Positions 1 through 5,944 of a stretch of DNA of 9,242 nucleotides are shown one piece after another. The notes under the pieces are model-generated. The model was not told where the DNA came from and searched no databases. It was given only the letters and a program-made list of their open reading frames with translations. Location of the stretch: positions 1 through 9,242 of the forward strand of contig JACZWN010000145.1 of assembly GCA_022572105.1 (NCBI GenBank). Direction: 5' to 3'. The position numbers and the translations under genes are program-made. The number at the start of each line of letters is the position of its first letter. Position 1 is the stretch's first letter. This DNA comes from Pseudomonadota bacterium. Its GTDB lineage: Bacteria > Pseudomonadota > Alphaproteobacteria > Kiloniellales > J153.

Positions 1-287
1 ACCACGAGCAGCAACATCGCGGCGGCCGCGGCCAACGCCGGGACACGCCAGCCGCCACGCGAGGCGCGAGCGGCAGCGCGCAAGCGCGCGGGCTCAGGCG
101 CCAGGGGCAGCTCCGCGAAGGCCGCGCGAAGGCGCTCGTTCTGCCATTGGTAGGCGGCCACTCGTTCCGCGTCTTCCGGGTGCGCGGCCAGGTGCGTCTC
201 GATCGCCGCGGCACGCGCGGGATCGAGCCGCCCGTCCACGTAGGCGTGCAGATCGTCCTCGGTGACCGGGGGCGTCCGGTCGTTCAT
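1..287 (-). CDS. Membrane anti-sigma factor, N-terminal part (runs off left edge)
   Basis: About 95 codons are visible from ATG at 287-285. The N-terminal ~50 residues (…TEDDLHAYVDGRLDPARAAAIETHL…) have the helical pattern usual in anti-sigma factors of ECF sigma genes: DLHAYVDG, then a basic/acidic helix and HLAAHPEDAERVAAY. A hydrophobic, Ala/Leu-rich stretch starts near residue 83 (VPALAAAAAMLLLV), where a single transmembrane helix would be expected, so the sensor domain would lie outside the window and outside the cytoplasm. The start overlaps the sigma-factor stop in an ATGA, so the two are translationally coupled. No cysteine is visible and the HxxxCxxC zinc-binding motif of ZAS anti-sigma factors is absent. 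The role, holding the adjacent sigma factor inactive at the membrane, is inferred from family and position. Confidence 0.8.
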   Translation of the reverse strand, partial: MNDRTPPVTEDDLHAYVDGRLDPARAAAIETHLAAHPEDAERVAAYQWQNERLRAAFAELPLAPEPARLRAAARASRGGWRVPALAAAAAMLLLV

Positions 288-787
288 TTCACCCTCCTGA
301 GCGGTGGCTCGCCGCCCTCCGTCATCTGCCGCAGCCGTTTCCGGGCACGGCCCAGCCGCGACATGACCGTGCCGATCGGCAGGCCCAAGACCTTGGCCAC
401 CTCCGCGTAGCGCAGGCCTTCGACCGCCACCAATACCAGCACCTCACGCTGGTCCGCGTTCAATTGCCCCAGCGCGGTCATGATCTCGTTCGCCGCGACG
501 GCGTCAATCTGACTTGGCGGCCGGCCGATGGCGTCCGTCTGGTCGATCGGCACCACGGCCGGCCGGCGACTCGCGCCGCGGACCTGATTGGCATGCAAAT
601 TGTGCATGATGGTAAACAGCCAGGCCCGAAAGTTACCCGGCCGGCGCCAAAGCCCATGACGCGCCAGCGCCCGCTCCAGGCAGTCCTGGACGAGGTCGTC
701 CGCCTGATCGGGATCCCGCAGCAAGACACGCGCGTACCGCCTCAGCGCCGGGATTTCCGATTCCAGCCGGGCCCGAAAATCAGCCAT
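284..787 (-). CDS. ECF-type RNA polymerase sigma factor
   Basis: This is a 167-residue sigma-70 family protein of ECF size. Region 2 spans about residues 10-72, with the core-binding stretch DDLVQDCLERAL (30-41) and the -10 recognition part FRAWLFTIMHNLHANQVR (53-70). Region 4 spans about 102-154, with LNADQREVLVLVAVEGLRY followed by the helix-turn-helix AEVAKVLGLPIGTVMSRLGRARKRL. There is no region 1 or 3, as expected for ECF factors. I chose ATG at 787 because the only upstream in-frame start, TTG at 823, sits directly against the base of a strong hairpin with no room for a ribosome binding site. The 787 start also lacks a clear Shine-Dalgarno. The stop overlaps the anti-sigma start by four bases. 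The target regulon cannot be read from this window. Confidence 0.9.
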   Translation of the reverse strand: MADFRARLESEIPALRRYARVLLRDPDQADDLVQDCLERALARHGLWRRPGNFRAWLFTIMHNLHANQVRGASRRPAVVPIDQTDAIGRPPSQIDAVAANEIMTALGQLNADQREVLVLVAVEGLRYAEVAKVLGLPIGTVMSRLGRARKRLRQMTEGGEPPLRRVK

Positions 788-823
788 GAAGTCAAGCTTG
801 TCGCATCCATCGGCGGCCGGCAA

Positions 824-849
824 GGCGGCCCGGGCGGACCCGGGCCGCC
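824..849 (-). terminator. GC-rich hairpin between small exported-protein gene and sigma gene
   Basis: There is a perfect 11-bp inverted repeat (GGCGGCCCGGG / CCCGGGCCGCC) with a 4-nt loop. Read on the minus strand the loop is UCCG. The hairpin begins 9 nt after the TAA stop of the small exported-protein gene and ends immediately before a rejected TTG start of the sigma gene. No uridine run follows (TTGCC), so it may be a weak or Rho-assisted terminator, an attenuator that lets some transcripts into the sigma operon, or an mRNA 3'-end stabiliser. The fold is visible by eye; which of these roles applies is inference. Confidence 0.65.
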
Positions 850-858
850 GTGGTCAAA

Positions 859-1110
859 TTACATGATGCCGAGGATCGCCATGGCCTTGGCGAGTGCATC
901 GACCGCGTCTTGGTGCGCGCCGGCCTTGTGCTGCGTTTCACCCTCCGCGCGCAGGCTCTTGACCTCGGCCAACTGATCGGCGGAAAGTTGTGGGCTCTTG
1001 CCCAATGCCGTGTCGATCTTCGCCCAGTCCTTGGGACATTGGAAGGCGAGCGCCGGAGCGGCCTGGAGCGCCAGGACCAGCGCGGCGGCAAACAGGGAAC
1101 GGACGAGCAT
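859..1110 (-). CDS. Small exported protein of unknown function
   Basis: The protein has 83 residues. The start ATG at 1110-1108 is supported by a GGGAGGAA ribosome binding site just upstream. Residues 1-22 form a classic Sec signal peptide (MLVRSLFAAALVLALQAAPALA) with an ALA cleavage site, leaving a mature protein of about 61 residues beginning FQCPKDW. The mature part has one cysteine and is rich in Ala, Lys, Glu and Gln. Its second half (LSADQLAEVKSLRAEGETQHKAG…AVDALAKAMAILGIM) reads as two amphipathic helices, similar to one TPR-like helical hairpin. I do not recognise a named family. It lies upstream of an ECF sigma/anti-sigma pair in the same direction, separated by a hairpin, so it could be co-transcribed with or controlled by them, perhaps as an envelope-stress or ligand-binding component. 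That link is positional inference only. Confidence 0.75.
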   Translation of the reverse strand: MLVRSLFAAALVLALQAAPALAFQCPKDWAKIDTALGKSPQLSADQLAEVKSLRAEGETQHKAGAHQDAVDALAKAMAILGIM

Positions 1111-1251
1111 CTTGGATTCCTCCCATTCATAGAGTACGACCGCGGGGCGGCAAGACGCCGCACCCAGGGTTACAAACACCGCTGCTGGCGATTTAATCCC
1201 TCGGCCGGGTGAAGCGAGCGCAGATTCCGACGATCCTTGATATTGGCCCGA

Positions 1252-2751
1252 TCAACCCAGGACCGGCATGACGTATTCGGCGCCCTCGCGGATGCCGGTC
1301 GGCCAGCGCGAGGTGATGGTCTTCAGCTTGGTGTAGAAGCGCACGCCCTCGGCCCCGTGCATGTGATGGTCGCCGAACAGCGAGCGCTTCCAGCCGCCGA
1401 AGCTGTAATAGGCCACCGGCACCGGGATCGGCACGTTGATCCCGACCATGCCGATCTTGATGTTGTTGGCGAAATTGCGCGCCGCGTCGCCGTCGCGGGT
1501 GAAGATCGCGGCGCCGTTGCCGTACTCGTGGCCGTTGACGATGTCGACCGCGGCGCCGTAGTCGGGCGCGCGCACCACGCTCAGCACCGGCCCGAATATC
1601 TCGTCGGTGTAGATCGACATATCGGTGGTCACACGGTCGAAGATCGAGCCGCCCATGAAGTAGCCGTTCTCGTAGCCCTGGAGCTTGATGTTGCGGCCGT
1701 CGAGCACGAGCTCGGCGCCCTCCTCGACCCCCTTGTCGATATAGCCCATGACCTTGTCGTAGTGCTCCTTGGTGACCAGCGGCCCCATCTCCGATTCGGG
1801 ATCGTTGCCGGGCCCGACCTTGAGCGCCCGCACCCGCGGCATGAGGCGCGCGATCAGATCGTCGGCGACCTGGTCGCCGACCGCGACCGCGACCGAGATC
1901 GCCATGCAGCGCTCCCCGGCCGAGCCGTAGGCCGCGCCCATGATGGCGTCGCTCACCTGGCCCATGTCGGCGTCGGGCATGATCACCATGTGGTTCTTGG
2001 CCCCGCCGAGGGCCTGGACGCGCTTATTGTGGGCGCAGCCGGTGTGGTAGATGTATTCGGCGGTCGCGGTCGCGCCGACGAAGCTGATGGCGGCTACGTC
2101 CGGGTCGACGAGCAGCGCGTTGACCGCCACCTTGTCGCCTTGGATCACGTTGAAGGCGCCGTCGGGCAGGCCGGCTTTCTGGTACAGCTCGGCCAGGCGC
2201 AGCGACAGCGACGGGTCCTTCTCCGAAGGCTTGAGCACGAAAGTGTTGCCGCAGGCGAGCGCGATCGGCGACATCCACAAGGGGATCATGGCCGGAAAGT
2301 TGAACGGCGTGATGCCGACGCAGACGCCCAAGGGCTGGCGTATCGAGAAGCTGTCGACGCCGGTGCCGACCTGCTCGGTGAACTCGCCCTTGAGCAGGTG
2401 CGGCATGCCGCAGGCGAACTCCACCACGTCGATGCCGCGGGCGATCGAGCCCTTGGCATCCTCGACCGTCTTGCCGTGCTCCTCGGTCATCAGCCGGGCC
2501 AGCTCGTCGATGTTGTCCTCGAGCAGCTGCTTCATCTTGAACATGACCCGGGCCCGGCGGATGGGCGGCTGGGCGGCCCAGGCCGGGAAGGCGTCGCGCG
2601 CCGATTCGACCGCTTGGCGCACCTCGGCGGCGCTGGCGAAGGCGACCCGGCGGATGACCTCGCCGATCGCCGGGTTGTAGACCTCGCCGGTGCGCCCGCT
2701 CGTGCTCTCGACGATGCGGCCCTGGATGTAGTGCTGGATGACCTCGGGCAT
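1252..2751 (-). CDS. mmsA: Methylmalonate-semialdehyde dehydrogenase (CoA-acylating)
   Basis: The 499-residue product is full length for the family. It is the NAD-dependent, CoA-acylating aldehyde dehydrogenase that converts methylmalonate semialdehyde to propionyl-CoA and malonate semialdehyde to acetyl-CoA, in valine, beta-alanine and inositol breakdown. Visible landmarks are ITPFNFPAMIPLWM (147-160, oxyanion Asn151), the cofactor stretch FVLKPSEKDP (171-180), FVGATATAEYIY (224-235), the catalytic cysteine in GERCMA (Cys282) and EIFGPV near the C terminus. Where most aldehyde dehydrogenases have the general-base Glu in ELGG, this protein has ALGG (Ala247), the hallmark of the CoA-acylating MMSDH/IolA group. 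ATG at 2751 has GAGGGAGA just upstream. No mmsB or valine-pathway partner lies next to it, and a 141-nt gap separates it from the small exported-protein gene. The cytoplasmic location is inferred. Confidence 0.95.
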   Translation of the reverse strand: MPEVIQHYIQGRIVESTSGRTGEVYNPAIGEVIRRVAFASAAEVRQAVESARDAFPAWAAQPPIRRARVMFKMKQLLEDNIDELARLMTEEHGKTVEDAKGSIARGIDVVEFACGMPHLLKGEFTEQVGTGVDSFSIRQPLGVCVGITPFNFPAMIPLWMSPIALACGNTFVLKPSEKDPSLSLRLAELYQKAGLPDGAFNVIQGDKVAVNALLVDPDVAAISFVGATATAEYIYHTGCAHNKRVQALGGAKNHMVIMPDADMGQVSDAIMGAAYGSAGERCMAISVAVAVGDQVADDLIARLMPRVRALKVGPGNDPESEMGPLVTKEHYDKVMGYIDKGVEEGAELVLDGRNIKLQGYENGYFMGGSIFDRVTTDMSIYTDEIFGPVLSVVRAPDYGAAVDIVNGHEYGNGAAIFTRDGDAARNFANNIKIGMVGINVPIPVPVAYYSFGGWKRSLFGDHHMHGAEGVRFYTKLKTITSRWPTGIREGAEYVMPVLG

Positions 2752-3070
2752 GGCTCTCCCTCAAGCGTTTATTGCTTGCCTTTCGTGGTGAGAATAGACC
2801 AGGGAAATGCGCCCCGAAAGGGGGTAGCGTCCCGGTTTGAAATTTGACGTGGCTTGAAGGCGCTAAAGCGGACCCGTATCTCGGCTTATCGTGCCAAAGC
2901 GGTCATCGTTCCGCTGCGGCCATTCCAGTCCGGGGCTAGCCAGGGCGGTCATTTATCGATCGAGATGGCACTAATGGTTTGCGTCATCGATGGAGCGATA
3001 ACCGTTGTGACACAACCTAAGTTGAAGGAATATCGGTTGGCGTTTGAGCCAAGCACCGAAGAGGAAGGAC
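2752..3070. other. Intergenic region between mmsA and the truncated cupin gene
   Basis: This is about 319 nt without a convincing gene. It holds the divergent 5' regions of mmsA (minus) and the cupin fragment (plus), the left copy of an inverted repeat at 2812-2842, and three near-identical decamers: GCGGTCATCG (2899), GCGGCCATTC (2916) and GCGGTCATTT (2945). Base composition falls towards the right-hand part. No strong promoter could be assigned in either direction. Confidence 0.5.
2812..2842 (+). repeat. Left copy of a degenerate inverted repeat pair
   Basis: The segment begins CCCCGAAAGGGGG and ends CCCGGTTTGAAA. It matches the reverse complement of 4249-4277: over the 21-nt core (2822-2842 against 4249-4269) 15 positions agree and all six differences are transitions. 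Both copies also share a CCCC-4nt-GGG mini-hairpin next to the core. Weaker similarity may continue inward (GACGT…GCTT…AGCGGA). The pair brackets the cupin/FkbM segment. It could be worn ends of a mobile element or two members of a dispersed intergenic repeat family. Confidence 0.5.
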
Positions 3071-3283
3071 ATGAACGAAGCGCAATTCAGGCGGCAGCTC
3101 CAGGAGCAAGGGTACAGCGAGGCCCAACCGCTCGAATACGAACCAAATTCGGTCAAGGACATGCACACCCATGACTTTTCCGTTTTTGCCTTAGTGCTTA
3201 GCGGAGAGTTCACCCTCGTCCCTTTCAAGGGACGATGTCAGATCAGATCGAAACTACTTCATTTTAGGGACCAAGTTCGTTGA
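3071..3283 (+). pseudogene. Truncated cupin-domain protein
   Basis: The frame gives 70 residues from ATG 3071, with a strong GAGGAAGG ribosome binding site at 3061-3068. The first ~50 residues (…LQEQGYSEAQPLEYEPNS, then VKDMHTHDFSVFALVLSGEFTLV) match the start of small single-domain cupins. MHTHDF gives the two metal-binding histidines of cupin motif 1, and VLSGEFTLV is the following strand with its glycine. After about residue 50 the sequence stops looking like a cupin: the expected G-D-x-F-x-x-P-x-G-x-x-H second motif is missing, and an unrelated tail (PFKGRCQIRSK…) runs to TGA 3281-3283. Such cupins are usually about 100-115 residues, so this looks like a gene cut off by a rearrangement near 3215-3225. 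Whether the remnant is still translated is unknown. Its stop overlaps the TTG start of the next gene. Confidence 0.6.
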
Positions 3284-4062
3284 ATTCGATGACCACCGGC
3301 TCCAGTTCCGCTCGCTTATCGAGCCGGGCCCGTTTGACTTGGTTTGCCCATCTGTTCAAGTCCTGTGTCAAGCAGCACCATCGCGAACTCATCACCCCCT
3401 TGAGACGCTTTATCCCGGACGATGCGGTGGTTTTGGATGCTGGCGGGCACGCTGGTCAGTTCGCCAAACTATTTGCCCGAATGGCGCCCAACGGGCACGT
3501 CTACACTGTGGAGCCCGGGTCGTATGCCCTCTCAATCATGCGGCCCGCAATTCGATTCAACAGGTTGCGCAATATTACCATCTTACCAGTCGGGCTAAGC
3601 GATTCGCCTGGTACGGCGACGCTACACGTGCCAGTAAAAGAAAGCGGTAGCCTCGGATACGGGTTGAGTCATATTACGGATATCACCGAACAACGCGCCC
3701 GCCGCCCATCAATTAGTGACTCTATCTCTCTCACGACCATCGACCGAATTGCAGTAAGCGAGGACCTGAGGCGACTTGATTTTATCAAAGCGGACATTGA
3801 AGGTTGGGAACTTCGCATGATTGTTGGTGCCGAACAGACCCTGTTGCGTTTTCGACCCAACCTCATGGTGGAGGTGAATAGCGAAGCGCTCGCTAGAGTC
3901 GGCGACACTCCAGATTCTCTTTTCTCCTATTTTGCGTCGATTGATTATCACGGATACATCTTGGACCCCGATATGCAACGATTTCATCCGGTCAAACTAG
4001 CCCAAAACAACGATGTTTTTTTTGTTCCGTCGGAGCGATCGTCGATAATGAACGGAACTTGA
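3280..4062 (+). CDS. FkbM-family SAM-dependent methyltransferase
   Basis: The product has 260 residues from TTG 3280 (257 from ATG 3289). TTG is favoured because AGGGA at 3266-3270 sits 9 nt upstream of it and too far from the ATG. It has a Rossmann-fold methyltransferase core: SAM-binding motif I VLDAGGHAGQF (51-61), motif II VEP (77-79) and the FkbM hallmark LDFIKADIEGWEL (166-178). RLRNITILPVGLSDSPG (96-111) and LMVEVN (195-200) are further family landmarks. FkbM enzymes O-methylate sugars, polyketides or other small molecules; the substrate here is not predictable. Codon use and base composition are clearly more AT-rich than the transporter and mmsA genes, pointing to recent transfer. It directly follows a truncated cupin gene and is bracketed by inverted degenerate repeats. 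No transcription terminator is visible after it. Confidence 0.88.
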   Translation: MNSMTTGSSSARLSSRARLTWFAHLFKSCVKQHHRELITPLRRFIPDDAVVLDAGGHAGQFAKLFARMAPNGHVYTVEPGSYALSIMRPAIRFNRLRNITILPVGLSDSPGTATLHVPVKESGSLGYGLSHITDITEQRARRPSISDSISLTTIDRIAVSEDLRRLDFIKADIEGWELRMIVGAEQTLLRFRPNLMVEVNSEALARVGDTPDSLFSYFASIDYHGYILDPDMQRFHPVKLAQNNDVFFVPSERSSIMNGT

Positions 4063-4248
4063 ACATCTCCAGAATCTCATAGTACGGACGATGATGATCT
4101 GGATAATTTGATGGGAACAGTAAATCGGGGTCAAAATGACGGCTTCAGAAGCGGCTGTACCGCTGACCTTGCGCCAATTTCCGCCGTTCGGCGTAAAGCA
4201 GGCATGATCCGCTAAAAAGCAGACGTCAAAGGCGTTGGTCCGGCAGAG

Positions 4249-4277
4249 TTTCAAACTGAGGTACTGCCCGAAAGGGG
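4249..4277 (-). repeat. Right copy of a degenerate inverted repeat pair
   Basis: On the plus strand it begins TTTCAAACTGAGG and ends GCCCGAAAGGGG. It is the inverted partner of 2812-2842: 15 of 21 core positions agree, and every mismatch is a purine-purine or pyrimidine-pyrimidine change, the pattern of old sequence decay rather than chance. It lies 187 nt after the FkbM stop and 34 nt from the phnE2 stop. Confidence 0.5.
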
Positions 4278-4283
4278 AATGTA

Positions 4284-4310
4284 GCCCCGCCTTCGCGGCC
4301 TTCCGGGGGC
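4284..4310 (-). terminator. Possible weak terminator of the phn operon
   Basis: Directly after the phnE2 TGA the minus strand can fold GCCCC against GGGGC, with an inner GCC-GCGAA-GGC hairpin and a 6-nt bulge on the 5' side. There is no U-run, so intrinsic termination would be inefficient. It may serve as a 3'-end protecting structure instead. The fold was read by eye and no energy was computed. Confidence 0.3.
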
Positions 4311-5123
4311 TCAGGTGATGCGCTGGCGGACCGTGGCGGAGACGAACTCGCTGACCACCACGACCGCGAAGATGGCGATCAGAATGACGCTCACCGCCTG
4401 CCATCGGAACAGGTTGATCTCGGAGTAGAGCAGGATGCCGATGCCGCCGGCGCCGACGAAGCCGAGCACCGTGGATTCGCGGATGTTGATGTCCCAGCGA
4501 TAGACGAAGGTGCCGTAGATGACCGGCAGCACCTGGGGCAGGATCCCGATCCACAATACCTGCAGGCGCGAGGCGCCGGTCGCCTCGATGGCCTCGACCG
4601 TGCCCACGTCGATCTCCTCGATGGCCTCGGCGGTGAGCTTGCCGACGAAGCCGATGGAGCGCGCCGTGATCGCCCAGATCCCGGCGACCGGCCCGGGGCC
4701 GAAGACGGCGACGAAGAACAACGCCCAGACCACCGTGTTGACCGAGCGCGAGGCGACCAGGATGAACCGGCCGATGGTCCAGGTGAGCGTGTTGAAGGTG
4801 GTGTTGCGGGCCGCCAGAAGGGCGACCGGAAAGGCGATCAGCACGGTCGCCAGCGTGCCCAGGGTGGCGATGTGGATGGTCTCGACCAGGGCACCGAGGA
4901 CCGCCTCGAACCCGGTCCAGTCCGGCGGGTACATCCGAAATAAAAGGTCGCCCGCCTGGATATGGGCGTCGAGCATGTACACCCAGGTGATGTCGAGCCG
5001 CCAGAAGGACACCGCGGTGACGATCATGATGCCCAGGTACCAGGCGTAACGCACCAGGGTCTCGCGCGGGTTGAAGCGGCGCCAGACGGCGGGATAGCGG
5101 CGGGCGTGCTCCTCGACGGTCAT
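4311..5123 (-). CDS. phnE: Phosphonate/phosphite-type ABC transporter permease, second subunit
   Basis: The protein is a 270-residue integral membrane permease of the PhnE family (binding-protein-dependent transport, inner-membrane component). An N-terminal hydrophobic segment lies at about 27-42. A long periplasmic-type stretch ending MYPPDWTGFEAV (64-75) precedes the core bundle: helices near 82-105, 115-142, 145-160, 190-205 and 245-262. The EAA coupling loop EAIEATGASRLQVLWIGILP (177-196) contacts the ATPase, and the conserved ESTVLGFVGAGGIG lies at 216-229. ATG at 5123 overlaps the first permease stop by four bases (ATGA). It probably forms a heterodimer channel with the first permease and is the last gene of the operon. 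Family assignment is firm; the transported ligand is not known. Confidence 0.92.
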   Translation of the reverse strand: MTVEEHARRYPAVWRRFNPRETLVRYAWYLGIMIVTAVSFWRLDITWVYMLDAHIQAGDLLFRMYPPDWTGFEAVLGALVETIHIATLGTLATVLIAFPVALLAARNTTFNTLTWTIGRFILVASRSVNTVVWALFFVAVFGPGPVAGIWAITARSIGFVGKLTAEAIEEIDVGTVEAIEATGASRLQVLWIGILPQVLPVIYGTFVYRWDINIRESTVLGFVGAGGIGILLYSEINLFRWQAVSVILIAIFAVVVVSEFVSATVRQRIT

Positions 5124-5944
5124 CTGAGGCGACTGCGGATCACGTTGGAGAAGATCTCGCCCAGGAACACCAGGCTGATGATGACGAGCAGAATGGCCAG
5201 GCTGAAGTCGTAGTCGTAGCGCGAGAAGCTGGCGGCCAGCACCTGTCCGATGCCGCCGGCGCCGACGATGCCGACCACGGTCGAGTGCCTGAGGTTGGCG
5301 TCGAGCCGGTAAATCGAGACCCCGAGATAGCGCGGCAAGACCTGCGGCGTGATGCCGTAAATCAGGAGCTTGGGGAAGCTGGCGCCGGTGGCGCGTATGG
5401 CCTCGGCCTGGCCGGGCTGCATGTTCTCCACGTCCTCGGCCAGCATCTTGGAGATGAAGCTGGCGCTGGCCACGATCAGCGTCAGCACCCCGGCCAGCGG
5501 CCCGAAGCCGACGACCTTGACGAAGAAGATCGCCCAGACGATCTCGTGGAAGGTGCGCGACAGGACGATGATGAAGCGCGCCACCAGGTACACCGGCAAC
5601 GGCGCCAGATTGCGGGCCGCGGCCAGTCCCAGGGGAACCGCCACGATCATGCCCACGAAGCTGGCCGCGAAAGCGATCAACACGCTCTCGGTGATGCCGC
5701 GGTACAACAGCTCCCAGCGCGAGAAGTCCGGCGGCACCATGCGCGCGAACATGTTGCCCGCCCGGTCCAGGCCCTGGATGACGCGCGCCATGTCGACCTC
5801 GATCGAGAAGCCCAGGGACCAGACCAGGTAGGCGAGGGCGAGGACGACCGAGCCGTAGCGGAACAGCGGGTTCTCGATGAACGGCGGCCGCCGCCATGTC
5901 GTGGGGTACTTGGCGCCGCGCCGCGGGGCGGTCGCCTCGCTCAT
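5120..5944 (-). CDS. phnE: Phosphonate/phosphite-type ABC transporter permease, first subunit
   Basis: This 274-residue PhnE-family inner-membrane permease is clearly homologous to its downstream partner: MVPPDFSRWELL (69-80) parallels MYPPDWTGFEAV, and HSTVVGIVGAGGIG (220-233) parallels ESTVLGFVGAGGIG. An N-terminal helix at about 31-48 follows a basic cytoplasmic tail. Core helices lie near 86-111, 118-143, 148-165, 194-210 and 247-264. The EAA loop is EAIRATGASFPKLLIYGITP (181-200). Start and stop both sit in ATGA overlaps, with phnC upstream (5941-5944) and phnE2 downstream (5120-5123), so the three proteins are probably made in fixed proportion. Two distinct permeases, not one homodimer, is a common arrangement in alphaproteobacterial phn-type operons. 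Confidence 0.92.
   Translation of the reverse strand: MSEATAPRRGAKYPTTWRRPPFIENPLFRYGSVVLALAYLVWSLGFSIEVDMARVIQGLDRAGNMFARMVPPDFSRWELLYRGITESVLIAFAASFVGMIVAVPLGLAAARNLAPLPVYLVARFIIVLSRTFHEIVWAIFFVKVVGFGPLAGVLTLIVASASFISKMLAEDVENMQPGQAEAIRATGASFPKLLIYGITPQVLPRYLGVSIYRLDANLRHSTVVGIVGAGGIGQVLAASFSRYDYDFSLAILLVIISLVFLGEIFSNVIRSRLR

Larger units (their letters stand above)
4063..4310. other. Intergenic region between convergent FkbM and phnE2 genes
   Basis: This is about 250 nt with no gene. The left half is AT-rich like the FkbM gene. The centre has two related motifs, AAAGCAGGCAT (4196-4206) and AAAGCAGACGT (4216-4226), resembling AAAGCGGTCAT and AAAGCGGAC in the left flank of the island (near 2896 and 2865). 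Next comes the right inverted-repeat copy (4249-4277). The last part downstream of phnE2 can form a bulged GC-rich hairpin on the minus strand. I see no coding signal; translated frames across it are short and atypical. Confidence 0.5.

Noticed and set aside
788..823. Longer sigma factor starting at TTG 823
   Set aside because: The codon abuts the base of the 11-bp hairpin with no room for a ribosome site, and the added 12 residues are not part of the conserved region.
1120..1180. ECF-type promoter upstream of the small exported-protein gene (TGTAACC at 1174-1168)
   Set aside because: The -35-like motif is good, but no CGTC- or TCTA-like -10 element occurs at 15-18 nt; candidates lie at about 10 or 27 nt.
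2775..2815. Sigma-70 promoter for mmsA with TATTCT as -10
   Set aside because: The hexamer upstream at 17-nt spacing matches the -35 consensus poorly, so it is not better than chance in this sequence.
1237..2847. Very long plus-strand open frame opposite mmsA
   Set aside because: Its product is His/Val/Asp/Arg-rich low-complexity sequence typical of the antisense of a GC-rich gene, while the minus strand gives a textbook MMSDH.
2899..2954. CRISPR-like or iteron array from three GCGGYCATYN decamers
   Set aside because: Only three short imperfect copies with unequal spacing (17 and 29 nt); recorded only as a weak repeat.
2854..3174. Possible plus-strand gene of 106 codons upstream of and overlapping the cupin fragment
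   Set aside because: No ribosome site, no family resemblance, and its second half runs in another frame through the cupin coding sequence.
4063..4310. tRNA or structured RNA gene between FkbM and phnE2
   Set aside because: No cloverleaf, CCA end or T-loop motif seen; the region is explained better as degenerate repeat sequence.
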